Below are positions 42,556-49,141 of a DNA stretch of 64,000 nt, piece by piece. A program made the position numbers and the translations under genes. The notes beneath the pieces were generated by a model. That model was not told where the DNA came from and did not search any database. It saw nothing but the letters and a program-made list of their open reading frames with translations. The DNA lies in assembly GCA_900318885.1 (NCBI GenBank), contig ONMN01000013.1, positions 1 to 64,000 of the forward strand, in the 5' to 3' direction. Within the stretch, counting starts at the first letter, position 1, and each line of letters opens with the position of its first letter. The stretch comes from an uncultured Prevotellaceae bacterium (GTDB lineage Bacteria; Bacteroidota; Bacteroidia; Bacteroidales; Bacteroidaceae).

Positions 42556-42703
42556 CCCGCTTCCCAACGACCGCCAACCCGCTTCCCAACGACAGGCGAC
42601 CCAAAGGAACTAAGCAGCCAGCCCAAAGGAACTAAGCAGCCAGCCCAAAGGAACTAAGCGGCCGACCCAAAGGAACTAAGCCGAAAATGCAAAGAAACTA
42701 GGC
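42556..42703. repeat. 22-bp tandem repeat, about 6.7 units of two types
   Basis: Two units beginning CCCGCTTCCCAACGAC (42556, 42578) run straight into four units beginning CCCAAAGGAACTAAGC (42600, 42622, 42644, 42666) and a partial decayed unit at 42688-42703. Both unit types are 22 bp long, so the period is kept across the switch. The last partial unit contains the stop codon of the small membrane protein encoded on the minus strand. There are no unique spacers, so it is not a CRISPR array. Confidence 0.85.
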
Positions 42704-43072
42704 AATTTGGTCGATTTCTGAGGGCTTTTTTCGGTTTTTTCGCATCAAAATCAGGCCAAAAATGAGCGGAATGAGGGCTACAAGCGTGATGCCGAAGGCG
42801 ATAACAGCACCGAAAAGTGTGGCAAAACCACCCTGTCGGATGTAGGGTCTGGGGTATTTTTTGGCGATAATCGAGTCCGGAACACCGGTTTTTTCCAGCG
42901 AATCAATGGTCGGAATGTTGGCATTATACTCTTCCCAAGCCTGTTTGTTCTTCATACCGGCATCCTCGTCGGCCACGTAGCTGGCCACCAGGAAGAAGGC
43001 AGCCACAGCCACCATCACCGCTGCTATCACCACCAGCAGACACCCGCAACCTCGTTTCTTAGTCATATTCAT
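42698..43072 (-). CDS. Small two-helix membrane protein, unknown function
   Basis: 124 residues. A short basic start (MNMTKKRGCGC) leads into a hydrophobic helix (LLVVIAAVMVAVAAFFLVA). A polar middle of about 55 residues (with AWEEYNANIPTIDSLEKTG) follows, then a second helix (LFGAVIAFGITLVALIPLIFGLIL) and a basic tail. I do not recognise a family. The ATG at 43066 (MTKKRG) is an alternative start. It lies 6 bp after the transposase gene on the same strand and may be read from the same message. Its stop codon falls in the 22-bp tandem repeat. Confidence 0.65.
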   Translation of the reverse strand: MNMTKKRGCGCLLVVIAAVMVAVAAFFLVASYVADEDAGMKNKQAWEEYNANIPTIDSLEKTGVPDSIIAKKYPRPYIRQGGFATLFGAVIAFGITLVALIPLIFGLILMRKNRKKPSEIDQIA

Positions 43073-43078
43073 AGATTT

Positions 43079-44263
43079 TTATTCACAAAGCCTTGCAGCA
43101 AGGACGTTCAAATTATTACACATGGAACGAGTCAGGATGACTTTCTGGGTGGTATAGTCGTAGGGCGTCAGTAGCAGAAGGCGCCCTTCGGCACATGCGT
43201 CGAAGTCCTGGCCCTGGGGTTTGTAGTAGGGGGCGAAGCCGTTGTCGAGCAGCTTGACAAGAGGCAGGTGCTCTTGCATGGCTGCTTCTTCCACCTGACG
43301 CTCACCGGCGCTGATGAAGGGTGAGATGAGGACGGTGCCTTGACGGGCAGCCGTCAGCAGGTCCTGCTGCTGGTTGATGCGTTGTTCGTCGGTGATGTGG
43401 TTGGAGATGCGTACTGCGCGGCGGCTGGCGGCTTGTAGCAGCTGTAGGTTACCCAGAGCGTGAAGGGTGGTGCCTGCGGCTGTAATCTGCCTGGGGCGGA
43501 ACCAGTCGGGGTGGTGGCGCTTGATGAGGCTGCGGCGGGGGTTGTCGAGGATGTAATCGACGAGGCGCTGCAGTTGGCCTTGGTTGGAGAGGACGCGGTC
43601 GTGGTAGCCTTGCTCCCAGAGGAGGCCGGAGTTTTTTCTGGCGGCAAAACCGCCAGCCACCGAACCGGATACCGCCGATGTTGAGCCGGAGACCGGCACC
43701 GAACCGGATACCGCGCCGTGCGATGAAGCCACCGACCCCGTCGCCGCTGTTGAGGCGGGGGCTGAGGGCGCCGCTGCCGAGCCAGGCACGGCCGCTGCCG
43801 CTGAGCCGGGGGCCGCGTTGTTTGGTGTCCAGCGGTTTTGCCGCTGTGGCTGTTGGGGTTGCTGGGGGCGCTGCGGCATTTGCGGGCACCCAAGCTCCCT
43901 CCACCTCCGGTTACAGCCGGCCTTGAAGCCTGCCACCACCTGTCCTATATGGACGGGCAGGGCCTGTCGGACGTATAGGAGGATGTGCAGATGGTCGGGC
44001 ATCAGTTGGCGGGTAATGATGGTTATCTGCGGATAGAAACGGGGGATGCCGTCGACTTCCTGTAATACGACAGCGCCGAGCTCTGAGGGCTGTAGATGTG
44101 GCCCCTCGGGGGCTGTTGCCGGCAGGGTGGGGTCACCCGTCAGCGTGCCGAAGAGCGGCTGTCGCCCTTCTGTCGCCAGCGTCAGCATATAGATTCGTGG
44201 CTGGGTGTAGTCCCAGTCATTCAGCCGCCGTTTGTAGGATGTCGCCGTCGGTTTGTTGTCCAT
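43079..44263 (-). CDS. REP-associated tyrosine transposase (RAYT/Y1-type) with low-complexity insertion
   Basis: 394 residues. The N-terminal part (RIYMLTLATEGRQPLFG) and the histidine motif MPDHLHILLYV are those of the Y1 transposase family, whose single-strand nucleases use His-x-His and a Tyr. The family's YHDRVLSNQGQLQRLVDYIL and NP-type segment follows later. Between them, at about residues 135-210, lies an Ala/Gly/Ser/Val/Pro-rich stretch encoded by GC-rich repeated DNA, including a duplicated ACCGAACCGGATACCG 39 bp apart and two hairpins with CAAAA-type loops. RAYT proteins are usually single-copy and linked to short palindromic REP repeats. A 22-bp palindrome and a good promoter lie just upstream. 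No terminal inverted repeats of an insertion sequence were seen. Confidence 0.75.
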   Translation of the reverse strand: MDNKPTATSYKRRLNDWDYTQPRIYMLTLATEGRQPLFGTLTGDPTLPATAPEGPHLQPSELGAVVLQEVDGIPRFYPQITIITRQLMPDHLHILLYVRQALPVHIGQVVAGFKAGCNRRWRELGCPQMPQRPQQPQQPQRQNRWTPNNAAPGSAAAAVPGSAAAPSAPASTAATGSVASSHGAVSGSVPVSGSTSAVSGSVAGGFAARKNSGLLWEQGYHDRVLSNQGQLQRLVDYILDNPRRSLIKRHHPDWFRPRQITAAGTTLHALGNLQLLQAASRRAVRISNHITDEQRINQQQDLLTAARQGTVLISPFISAGERQVEEAAMQEHLPLVKLLDNGFAPYYKPQGQDFDACAEGRLLLLTPYDYTTQKVILTRSMCNNLNVLAARLCE

Positions 44264-44271
44264 ACCACTGG

Positions 44272-44302
44272 CAAAGATACGAATAAGCGAGTAAAACGCA
44301 AA
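44272..44302 (-). promoter_or_regulatory. Bacteroidetes-type promoter of the RAYT transposase gene
   Basis: TTTG at 44302-44299, a 19-bp spacer, then TATCTTTG at 44279-44272 on the minus strand: an exact match to the Bacteroidetes form. The start codon at 44263 follows within about 10 bp, so the message would be nearly leaderless. The upstream box overlaps a perfect palindrome. Confidence 0.6.
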
Positions 44303-44321
44303 ATAAATCGCGATTTATTTT
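44300..44321. repeat. 22-bp perfect palindrome overlapping the transposase promoter
   Basis: AAAATAAATCG followed by its exact reverse complement CGATTTATTTT. It overlaps the -33 box of the RAYT promoter, so it is a candidate operator or self-recognition site. Confidence 0.8.
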
Positions 44322-44394
44322 CATTTTCGAGCGAAAGTATCTTCACCAAAGGTGAAAATTACGAACTATTTCTGATACTTCCAAATGTTTGGCC

Positions 44395-44428
44395 ACAAAA
44401 AAGCTGGAAGCACCAAGCTCCCAGCTTA
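44395..44428 (-). terminator. Terminator after the second fimbrillin-like gene
   Basis: Read on the minus strand, AAGCTGGGAGC pairs with GCTTCCAGCTT across a short loop and is followed by a run of T. It lies about 70 bp after the stop at 44497 and separates this gene from the RAYT transposase. Confidence 0.75.
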
Positions 44429-44444
44429 ATTTTTCATATTGTAT

Positions 44445-44486
44445 CACACAGGGGAATAAGCCCCGTGTGGGTTATTCCCAGTGTGT
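44445..44486. repeat. Hairpin directly after the fimbrillin-like stop codon
   Basis: Arms CACACAGGGGAATAA (44445-44459) and TTATTCCCAGTGTGT (44472-44486) pair with one or two mismatches. The hairpin sits between the stop and the terminator and may protect the 3' end of the message; that role is inference. Confidence 0.6.
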
Positions 44487-44496
44487 TCTGAGAGGG

Positions 44497-45606
44497 TTAA
44501 GGCCAATTTGCAGTAACTGCATCAGCTACCCACGGAGTAACATCAACACTACTAAAGAAGATTTCTGAACCATTAAGCCATGGCTCAACATCTTCGCCAG
44601 TTGTTCCCTTTTCTTTGTATCCACCTTGAGACAGGTCAATAGTGTATGTGTATTTTGTACCTGCTACCCAGTTGTTTGTAATAGGCCATGCTGCCCATGT
44701 TTCGTTAGCAGTAGCATCTGCAAGATCATTACCACTCAAATCTTCAATTAGCATTTTTACAGCAATGTATGCACCAGGAAGATACCCTTCAGTCGCATAA
44801 TCAGATGTAGACGTAAATGTTATTGCTGTTTGTGGTACAATTAAAACAGGAGTTCCCAACTGCGTAGCTTCACCAGAGGTGTCATAACTGTCACCAGAAA
44901 TATCCGTCGAAGAAACTTCCTGAGAATAAGCATTCGGAACATCACCCGTTTTTTGGCTACCCACAGAAATAGTGGGGGCGGAAATCGCATTTTCTGTAGC
45001 AGTTGATGAAGCAAAGGTATATGAACCACTTTTAGAAATATAACCAATTTTCCAACCTGTAACAGTAACCTTCAAATTACCCGAAGCTGTTCCTTTGGAG
45101 TTGTAAACTTTCAAAAAAATCTGTGAACCCAAATGCTTGAAATGCATGGGAATACCAGTAGCTGAACCTGCCTTTGTTTGATTAATTGTAGTAGCAACAA
45201 CATAGTCCTTATGCGTACCAACGTCATCTGCGGGACTTAATGTAAATGTGTTCCATGTTGGATGTGTAAATTGTGCGTCAACATCAGGGTAGTATCCGAT
45301 AAAATCAAGTTCACCAGTTGTAGGCCAATAGTATTTCGTGGCTGACACATAGTTCGGAGCAGAATAACTAAACAACGTTTTGGCGAAATATGTTGAGTTG
45401 CCGCTATGATTATAAGCTTCTGCATAAAAACCGCTGGTTTGCATCGTTGTTGTTGTTACATCAGTTAATGCACGCGTGGTCCCGGCCATATTTGCCCGGA
45501 AACTAATTGCGTCGGGGGCGTTGTTGTTGACGGCGACGGTTTCGTCGTTGCTGCAGGAAGCGAGGGCGAGGCCTGCTACTGCGAGGATTAATAGATTCTT
45601 TTTCAT
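44497..45606 (-). CDS. Fimbrillin-family (Mfa-like) lipoprotein
   Basis: 369 residues. The lipoprotein signal MKKNLLILAVAGLALASC is followed by SNDETVAV. The early DAISFRANMAGTTRAL and the later TKYYWPTTGELDFIGYYPD are characteristic of Mfa-like fimbrillins; TTRAL resembles the Arg-containing segment cut by gingipain-type or other proteases in this family. It is probably a surface fimbrial or adhesin subunit. The DUF5119 and DUF3575 genes lie upstream on the same strand, separated by 181 bp that includes its own promoter box. It is similar in type, but not close in sequence, to the fimbrillin gene at 41103-42086. Confidence 0.8.
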   Translation of the reverse strand: MKKNLLILAVAGLALASCSNDETVAVNNNAPDAISFRANMAGTTRALTDVTTTTMQTSGFYAEAYNHSGNSTYFAKTLFSYSAPNYVSATKYYWPTTGELDFIGYYPDVDAQFTHPTWNTFTLSPADDVGTHKDYVVATTINQTKAGSATGIPMHFKHLGSQIFLKVYNSKGTASGNLKVTVTGWKIGYISKSGSYTFASSTATENAISAPTISVGSQKTGDVPNAYSQEVSSTDISGDSYDTSGEATQLGTPVLIVPQTAITFTSTSDYATEGYLPGAYIAVKMLIEDLSGNDLADATANETWAAWPITNNWVAGTKYTYTIDLSQGGYKEKGTTGEDVEPWLNGSEIFFSSVDVTPWVADAVTANWP

Positions 45607-45696
45607 AATCGTAAATTGTTTTTTCGTTTATTCTTTTTCTTTTTTTTCTTGTCTTAAAGAGGTTGTAGTCCGTTGGGAATCACATCCTTACGGCTG

Positions 45697-45704
45697 CAAA
45701 TATA
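45697..45704 (-). promoter_or_regulatory. Likely -7 box of the fimbrillin-like gene
   Basis: TATATTTG on the minus strand, fitting TAnnTTTG, about 90 bp before the start codon at 45606. No good TTTG lies at the -33 distance; the region there is A/T-rich. The gap 45607-45787 holds nothing else recognisable. Confidence 0.4.
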
Positions 45705-45787
45705 CGATAAAATTTTAAATATTAATCATTTTTTATTGCTTTTTTCGCGTTTTGAGTGTTAAATTCCTTATTTCGTATAGAGAAATG

Positions 45788-46798
45788 CTACATATCCACC
45801 GAAATATCGACTCCTTGCCAGCCGTCGATGGTGGGTTGGAAGCCACTGCCGTTGACGATGGGCTTGGGGACGGGGAGGTCGTCGAGGTCGATGTCGATAT
45901 CGTACGTTATCTCGAGAGTCTCAGGATTGTCGGGGTCGTAGTGAATCTCAGGATTCTTCGCAGCGTCGTGCATCTGTTCGGAGACGTCCATCGTGTAGTA
46001 CCACTTGGTGCCGTCGGCCAGAATGGCATAGATGGTCAGCACGTGTTTGTGGACATTGCCCTGACTGCGACGCGGACAGTGGCCGAAGATGTGGAAACGC
46101 ATCTGCAGCGTGCTGTCGCCCACGACCTGTGCCGTAAAGGCTTGTGTGGCCGACTGGTCGCTCAGTTCGCCACTCTCCATCATCACCGACGCAGCAAGTC
46201 CCGACAGTGCGCCGCCAAACTGTCCGGTGTACTGCAGGTTGGGCACGTGGTTGATGGTGACGTCGACGAGGAATACGCGCGGTATGGTGCGCATCTGTAC
46301 GGTGGAATCGCCGTTGCCAACGTTCAGCAGTTTGTGGGATGCTGCCCATAAGGGGTCGGGTTCGAGGATGACCGGTTCCTCCTCAGTACCAGCCGCACGG
46401 GGCATTCCCGCACGTGTCAGCTGGGTACCCTCCTCGATACTCGACTGGCGGGTGTAAGCCTCCAGCGTGCCCGTAGCCGTTGTACCGCGATAGAGAATGG
46501 TCTCTGTGTCGTTGTTGTAGGCAATGACCTGATACTGGCCGCTGTTGAGGCGTGCCGTACCTCCGTCGCGACCGGTGAAATCGTAACGCACGGGTTCGGC
46601 CGCGAGTTGTCCGGCAGGATAGAATAAGGTGGTCATACCTTTCACTATCGTCTGTTCGCTCTTCGGCCACAGAAACTGCACGTTGACGCTCTTCATGTGG
46701 CTGTGGTCGTAGCAGAGGTCCTTATACTCGCAGGAAGCGAGTATGAGGGCTGATGTAAGAAGGCTGATGTATGAAGAAAGACGGAAGATGTGCTTCAT
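45788..46798 (-). CDS. DUF5119 family lipoprotein
   Basis: 336 residues from the ATG at 46798. This start overlaps the stop of the upstream DUF3575 gene (AAATGA), which argues for it over a longer frame to 46828. The signal MKHIFRLSSYISLLTSALILASC has a lipidated Cys followed by EYKDLCYDHSH, and the mature part resembles DUF5119 proteins that accompany fimbrillins in Bacteroidales. Much of the signal-peptide DNA is a 7-bp-period array (46742-46790). The probable role is in fimbria assembly or as a minor surface component; this is from context, since the biochemical role of the family is not established. Confidence 0.75.
   Translation of the reverse strand: MKHIFRLSSYISLLTSALILASCEYKDLCYDHSHMKSVNVQFLWPKSEQTIVKGMTTLFYPAGQLAAEPVRYDFTGRDGGTARLNSGQYQVIAYNNDTETILYRGTTATGTLEAYTRQSSIEEGTQLTRAGMPRAAGTEEEPVILEPDPLWAASHKLLNVGNGDSTVQMRTIPRVFLVDVTINHVPNLQYTGQFGGALSGLAASVMMESGELSDQSATQAFTAQVVGDSTLQMRFHIFGHCPRRSQGNVHKHVLTIYAILADGTKWYYTMDVSEQMHDAAKNPEIHYDPDNPETLEITYDIDIDLDDLPVPKPIVNGSGFQPTIDGWQGVDISVDM
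46742..46790. repeat. Heptamer array (7 units) encoding a lipoprotein signal peptide
   Basis: Units on the + strand: TATGAGG, GCTGATG, TAAGAAG, GCTGATG, TATGAAG, AAAGACG, GAAGATG. All fit nnnGAnG. On the minus strand they encode most of the signal sequence of the DUF5119 lipoprotein (LSSYISLLTSALI). Confidence 0.6.
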
Positions 46799-47394
46799 TT
46801 GGCACCTCCTTTCTTTCCTAATACCCACTTCAGCGTCACTTCAGCCTTTGTGGGACCAAACCAATGGCGCTTATGGGTCGATTGCCACACGTAGTGGCCG
46901 TCCTGAGGCGTATATTCCTTGTATTCACCGTCCTGGAAACCAATGCCCACCGAGAAATCGAGCAGCAAGCGACTGCTGACGGGCAGCGCGTAGCCGTACT
47001 CCACACCGCCGCCAAAGCCGAAATGGTCGGCCTGATAGCCGCGTCCGCCCCATTCTACGTCGTAGGTCAGGCCGAGGACATAGGCGCCGAGGTGATGACC
47101 GGAGAACGGTGACGTCAGAGGTCTGAGGTCGGAGGCCTGACTGCCGAAATAGCGGCGGACGGTAAGATAGCCACCATAGCCTTGCCAGTAGCGGTGCCGG
47201 TTGTTGGACGAGAACCACGTGTACATCCAGTCGGCGCTGACAGTCCATTGCTTGCCGAGCGTCACTTCCGCACCGATGTTGGGGATGAGTGCGAGGTTGT
47301 AGAGCGCATTGGTCTTCAGGGCAAAGCTCTGTGCCTTACCCGTCGCCGTTGCCAGCAAGAGTGCAACGACCAACACCGCTCTATGTAGTTTCAT
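46795..47394 (-). CDS. DUF3575 family outer-membrane protein
   Basis: 199 residues with a signal peptide (RAVLVVALLLATATGKAQS) and alternating beta strands ending in aromatic residues, as in an outer-membrane barrel. FALKTNALYNLALIPNIGAEVTLG at the start is the hallmark of DUF3575 proteins, which are usually encoded beside DUF5119 and fimbrillin genes. Its stop overlaps the start of the DUF5119 gene. It lies 26 bp after the guanine deaminase gene on the same strand, so read-through from that gene is possible. Confidence 0.8.
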   Translation of the reverse strand: MKLHRAVLVVALLLATATGKAQSFALKTNALYNLALIPNIGAEVTLGKQWTVSADWMYTWFSSNNRHRYWQGYGGYLTVRRYFGSQASDLRPLTSPFSGHHLGAYVLGLTYDVEWGGRGYQADHFGFGGGVEYGYALPVSSRLLLDFSVGIGFQDGEYKEYTPQDGHYVWQSTHKRHWFGPTKAEVTLKWVLGKKGGAK

Positions 47395-47420
47395 TCTTCT
47401 CAGTTACCTTATTATAAATA

Positions 47421-48698
47421 TTAGGACATTAGTTTGGGTTCGGGGACTTCCTGACCGCGACAGAAGCGATGAGCAATCTGACGGTCGTCGCCCACATAGA
47501 TGAAGCGCTCCAGACGGTGCTGCAGCGAGTATTCTGACGGGTAAAGCACCGCGTCGTCGATGACCAGCGCGTCGAACTCGTAGCCCGGTTCGAAGCTGCC
47601 CACACGGCCGAAGAACGAGCCTGCCGACTTGGTGGCAATCCAGAAGACTTCGGAGAGGGTGAGGAAGGCCTTGCTCTTGTCCTGCTGGTAGTGCATCTTG
47701 CTGACCTGAATGGCGTAAACCAACATGCGGAGCATATTGAGGTCGTGACCGCCGCTGATGTCGCTGCCAAGCCCGATGGGCAGGCCCTCGTCGAGGAACG
47801 TGCGGACGGGAGCCAAACCTGACGACAGGTTGAAGTTCGACGTCGGACAGTGGGCCACCATCACGCGGTTGCGCTTCATCAGTTCCAGCTCGCTACCGCT
47901 GGTCCACACGCAGTGGGCCATGATGGTAGGCGTCTGGCCGAAGAGTCCGTAGCGGTTGTAGGCATCGCCATAGCTGGTACTTTCCTTCTCCAGTTCGGCC
48001 ACCCAGGCAATCTCGGAGGTGTTCTCCGACAGGTGCGACTGAACGGGCAGCTGGTATTTGTTGGCCAGTTCACCGCAGGCCTTGAGCAGTTCCGGCGTAC
48101 ACGAAGGCACAAAGCGCGGGGTGATGATGGGGCGAACGAGGGCGTAATCATCGCTGAAATCGGCGATGAGTTGTTTTTGGCCTTCAACGTAGGCGTCGAC
48201 GTCCTCACAGAGGGCCTCGGGACAGTTACGGTTCATAGCCACCTTGCCCACCATAGCGCCCATGCCGGCCTCCTGATACAGTCGCATGAGGATACGCGTG
48301 CTCTCGGTATGTACGGTGCCGAAGACGACACTGCGCATGGTGCCGAAGAGCCACTGGGTATGCAGGAAGCGGCGATACATCCGCTCGGCATACTGCGTGT
48401 CGGCATATTTCGACTCCTCGGGGAAGGTGTAGTTCTGCAACCAGGGGAGCAGTTCGAGGTCCATTGCGACGCCCTGATTGTGCACCTGCGGGGCGTGGAC
48501 GTGCATGTCGTTCATAGCGGGAATGAGGAGCTTGTCGCCAAAGTCAATGACCTCAACACCCTCGCAACCCAAGTCCTTCAGGTTGCTTGCGACGCCCAGG
48601 ACAATGCCGTCTTCAACGGCGATATAGCCATTCTCAAACACCTCGAAATGGTCCTTCTCTTTCGTGAAGAGGATATGTGCCTTATAAACCTTTTTCAT
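47421..48698 (-). CDS. guaD: Guanine deaminase
   Basis: 425 residues of the amidohydrolase family. It converts guanine to xanthine and ammonia, the first step of guanine breakdown or salvage. Metal and active-site motifs: MNDMHVHAPQVHNQG near residue 65, SHLSEN near 220, MAHCVW near 255 and GLGSDISGG near 310. MHVHAPQ is the form typical of guanine deaminases rather than cytosine or adenosine deaminases. It is transcribed away from the SemiSWEET and adenine deaminase genes across a 129-bp gap with a promoter-like box on each strand. Confidence 0.9.
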   Translation of the reverse strand: MKKVYKAHILFTKEKDHFEVFENGYIAVEDGIVLGVASNLKDLGCEGVEVIDFGDKLLIPAMNDMHVHAPQVHNQGVAMDLELLPWLQNYTFPEESKYADTQYAERMYRRFLHTQWLFGTMRSVVFGTVHTESTRILMRLYQEAGMGAMVGKVAMNRNCPEALCEDVDAYVEGQKQLIADFSDDYALVRPIITPRFVPSCTPELLKACGELANKYQLPVQSHLSENTSEIAWVAELEKESTSYGDAYNRYGLFGQTPTIMAHCVWTSGSELELMKRNRVMVAHCPTSNFNLSSGLAPVRTFLDEGLPIGLGSDISGGHDLNMLRMLVYAIQVSKMHYQQDKSKAFLTLSEVFWIATKSAGSFFGRVGSFEPGYEFDALVIDDAVLYPSEYSLQHRLERFIYVGDDRQIAHRFCRGQEVPEPKLMS

Positions 48699-48732
48699 CG
48701 CTCGTTGTCTTAAAATTAATAGTTATTTGGTG

Positions 48733-48740
48733 CAAATGTA
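48733..48740 (-). promoter_or_regulatory. Likely -7 box of the guanine deaminase gene
   Basis: TACATTTG on the minus strand, about 35 bp before the start codon at 48698. There is no clear TTTG at the -33 distance. Confidence 0.35.
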
Positions 48741-48783
48741 CGAAAAAAAATAGAAAAACGCTACAATTATCAGTTTTTTTTCG

Positions 48784-48791
48784 TAATTTTG
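48784..48791 (+). promoter_or_regulatory. Possible -7 box of the SemiSWEET/adenine deaminase genes
   Basis: TAATTTTG, fitting TAnnTTTG, 36 bp before the SemiSWEET start. The -33 region is only a T run upstream, so the call is weak. Confidence 0.3.
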
Positions 48792-48827
48792 CCGCAATAA
48801 TGCATTAGAAACTAAAAACTTTTTACT

Positions 48828-49109
48828 ATGGAGCATCAACTTTTATTCGACATTTTCGGTATTGTTGCCAGTTTGGGCCTTATCTTCGGCTATCTGCCTC
48901 AGGCCATTCAGACCATTCGTACGCGCCAGACAGACGGCATCTCGCTGCCCGGCTTTATCATGATGGCCGTCGGTAGCTTCTGTTTCATGTGTCAGGGTAT
49001 CATGCTTGGCCGCGAGGGTATCTTTATGTTCATCACCAACGCCATTACGTGTCTCTGCTCGGTGATTATTTTCTTCATTAAGATCAAGAACGATAAGGCG
49101 AAGAAGTAA
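48828..49109 (+). CDS. SemiSWEET-type small transporter
   Basis: 93 residues with three membrane helices and the PQ-loop motif GYLPQAIQTIRTRQTDGISL in the first helix pair: a single triple-helix bundle of the MtN3/SWEET family that works as a dimer. Known bacterial members move sugars; the substrate here is not shown. Its position between guanine deaminase and adenine deaminase suggests a purine or ribose-related link, which is only inference. The stop lies in a heptamer array that continues to the start of the next gene. Confidence 0.85.
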   Translation: MEHQLLFDIFGIVASLGLIFGYLPQAIQTIRTRQTDGISLPGFIMMAVGSFCFMCQGIMLGREGIFMFITNAITCLCSVIIFFIKIKNDKAKK

Positions 49110-49140
49110 GATGTAAGATGGAAGATGTAAGAGGTAAGAT
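49106..49140. repeat. Heptamer array (5 units) between SemiSWEET and adenine deaminase
   Basis: Units GTAAGAT, GTAAGAT, GGAAGAT, GTAAGAG, GTAAGAT. The first unit holds the TAA stop of the SemiSWEET gene and the last ends two bases before the preferred ATG of adenine deaminase. The in-frame ATG at 49118 is formed by repeat units and is probably not the real start. Confidence 0.8.
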
Positions 49141-49141
49141 T

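Larger units (their letters stand above)
42087..42697. other. Repeat-rich 0.6-kb gap without a gene
   Basis: No coding region is supported here. The gap holds, in order from the left: the fimbrillin promoter, 7-bp-period arrays (GACAGAT at 42172-42192, CACAGAT at 42215-42235), an AAATCAG-type array, the AT-rich 38-bp palindrome, the mirrored arrays (ATCTGTT at 42435-42455, ATCTGTG at 42469-42489) and the start of a 22-bp tandem repeat. The left and right arrays are inverted copies of each other. Confidence 0.8.

Noticed and set aside
42556..42703. 22-bp repeats considered as a CRISPR array
   Set aside because: The units are directly adjacent with no unique spacers, and no cas gene is in the window.
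47850..48713. Plus-strand open frame (287 codons) opposite guaD
   Set aside because: Antisense to intact guanine deaminase motifs; no recognisable product.
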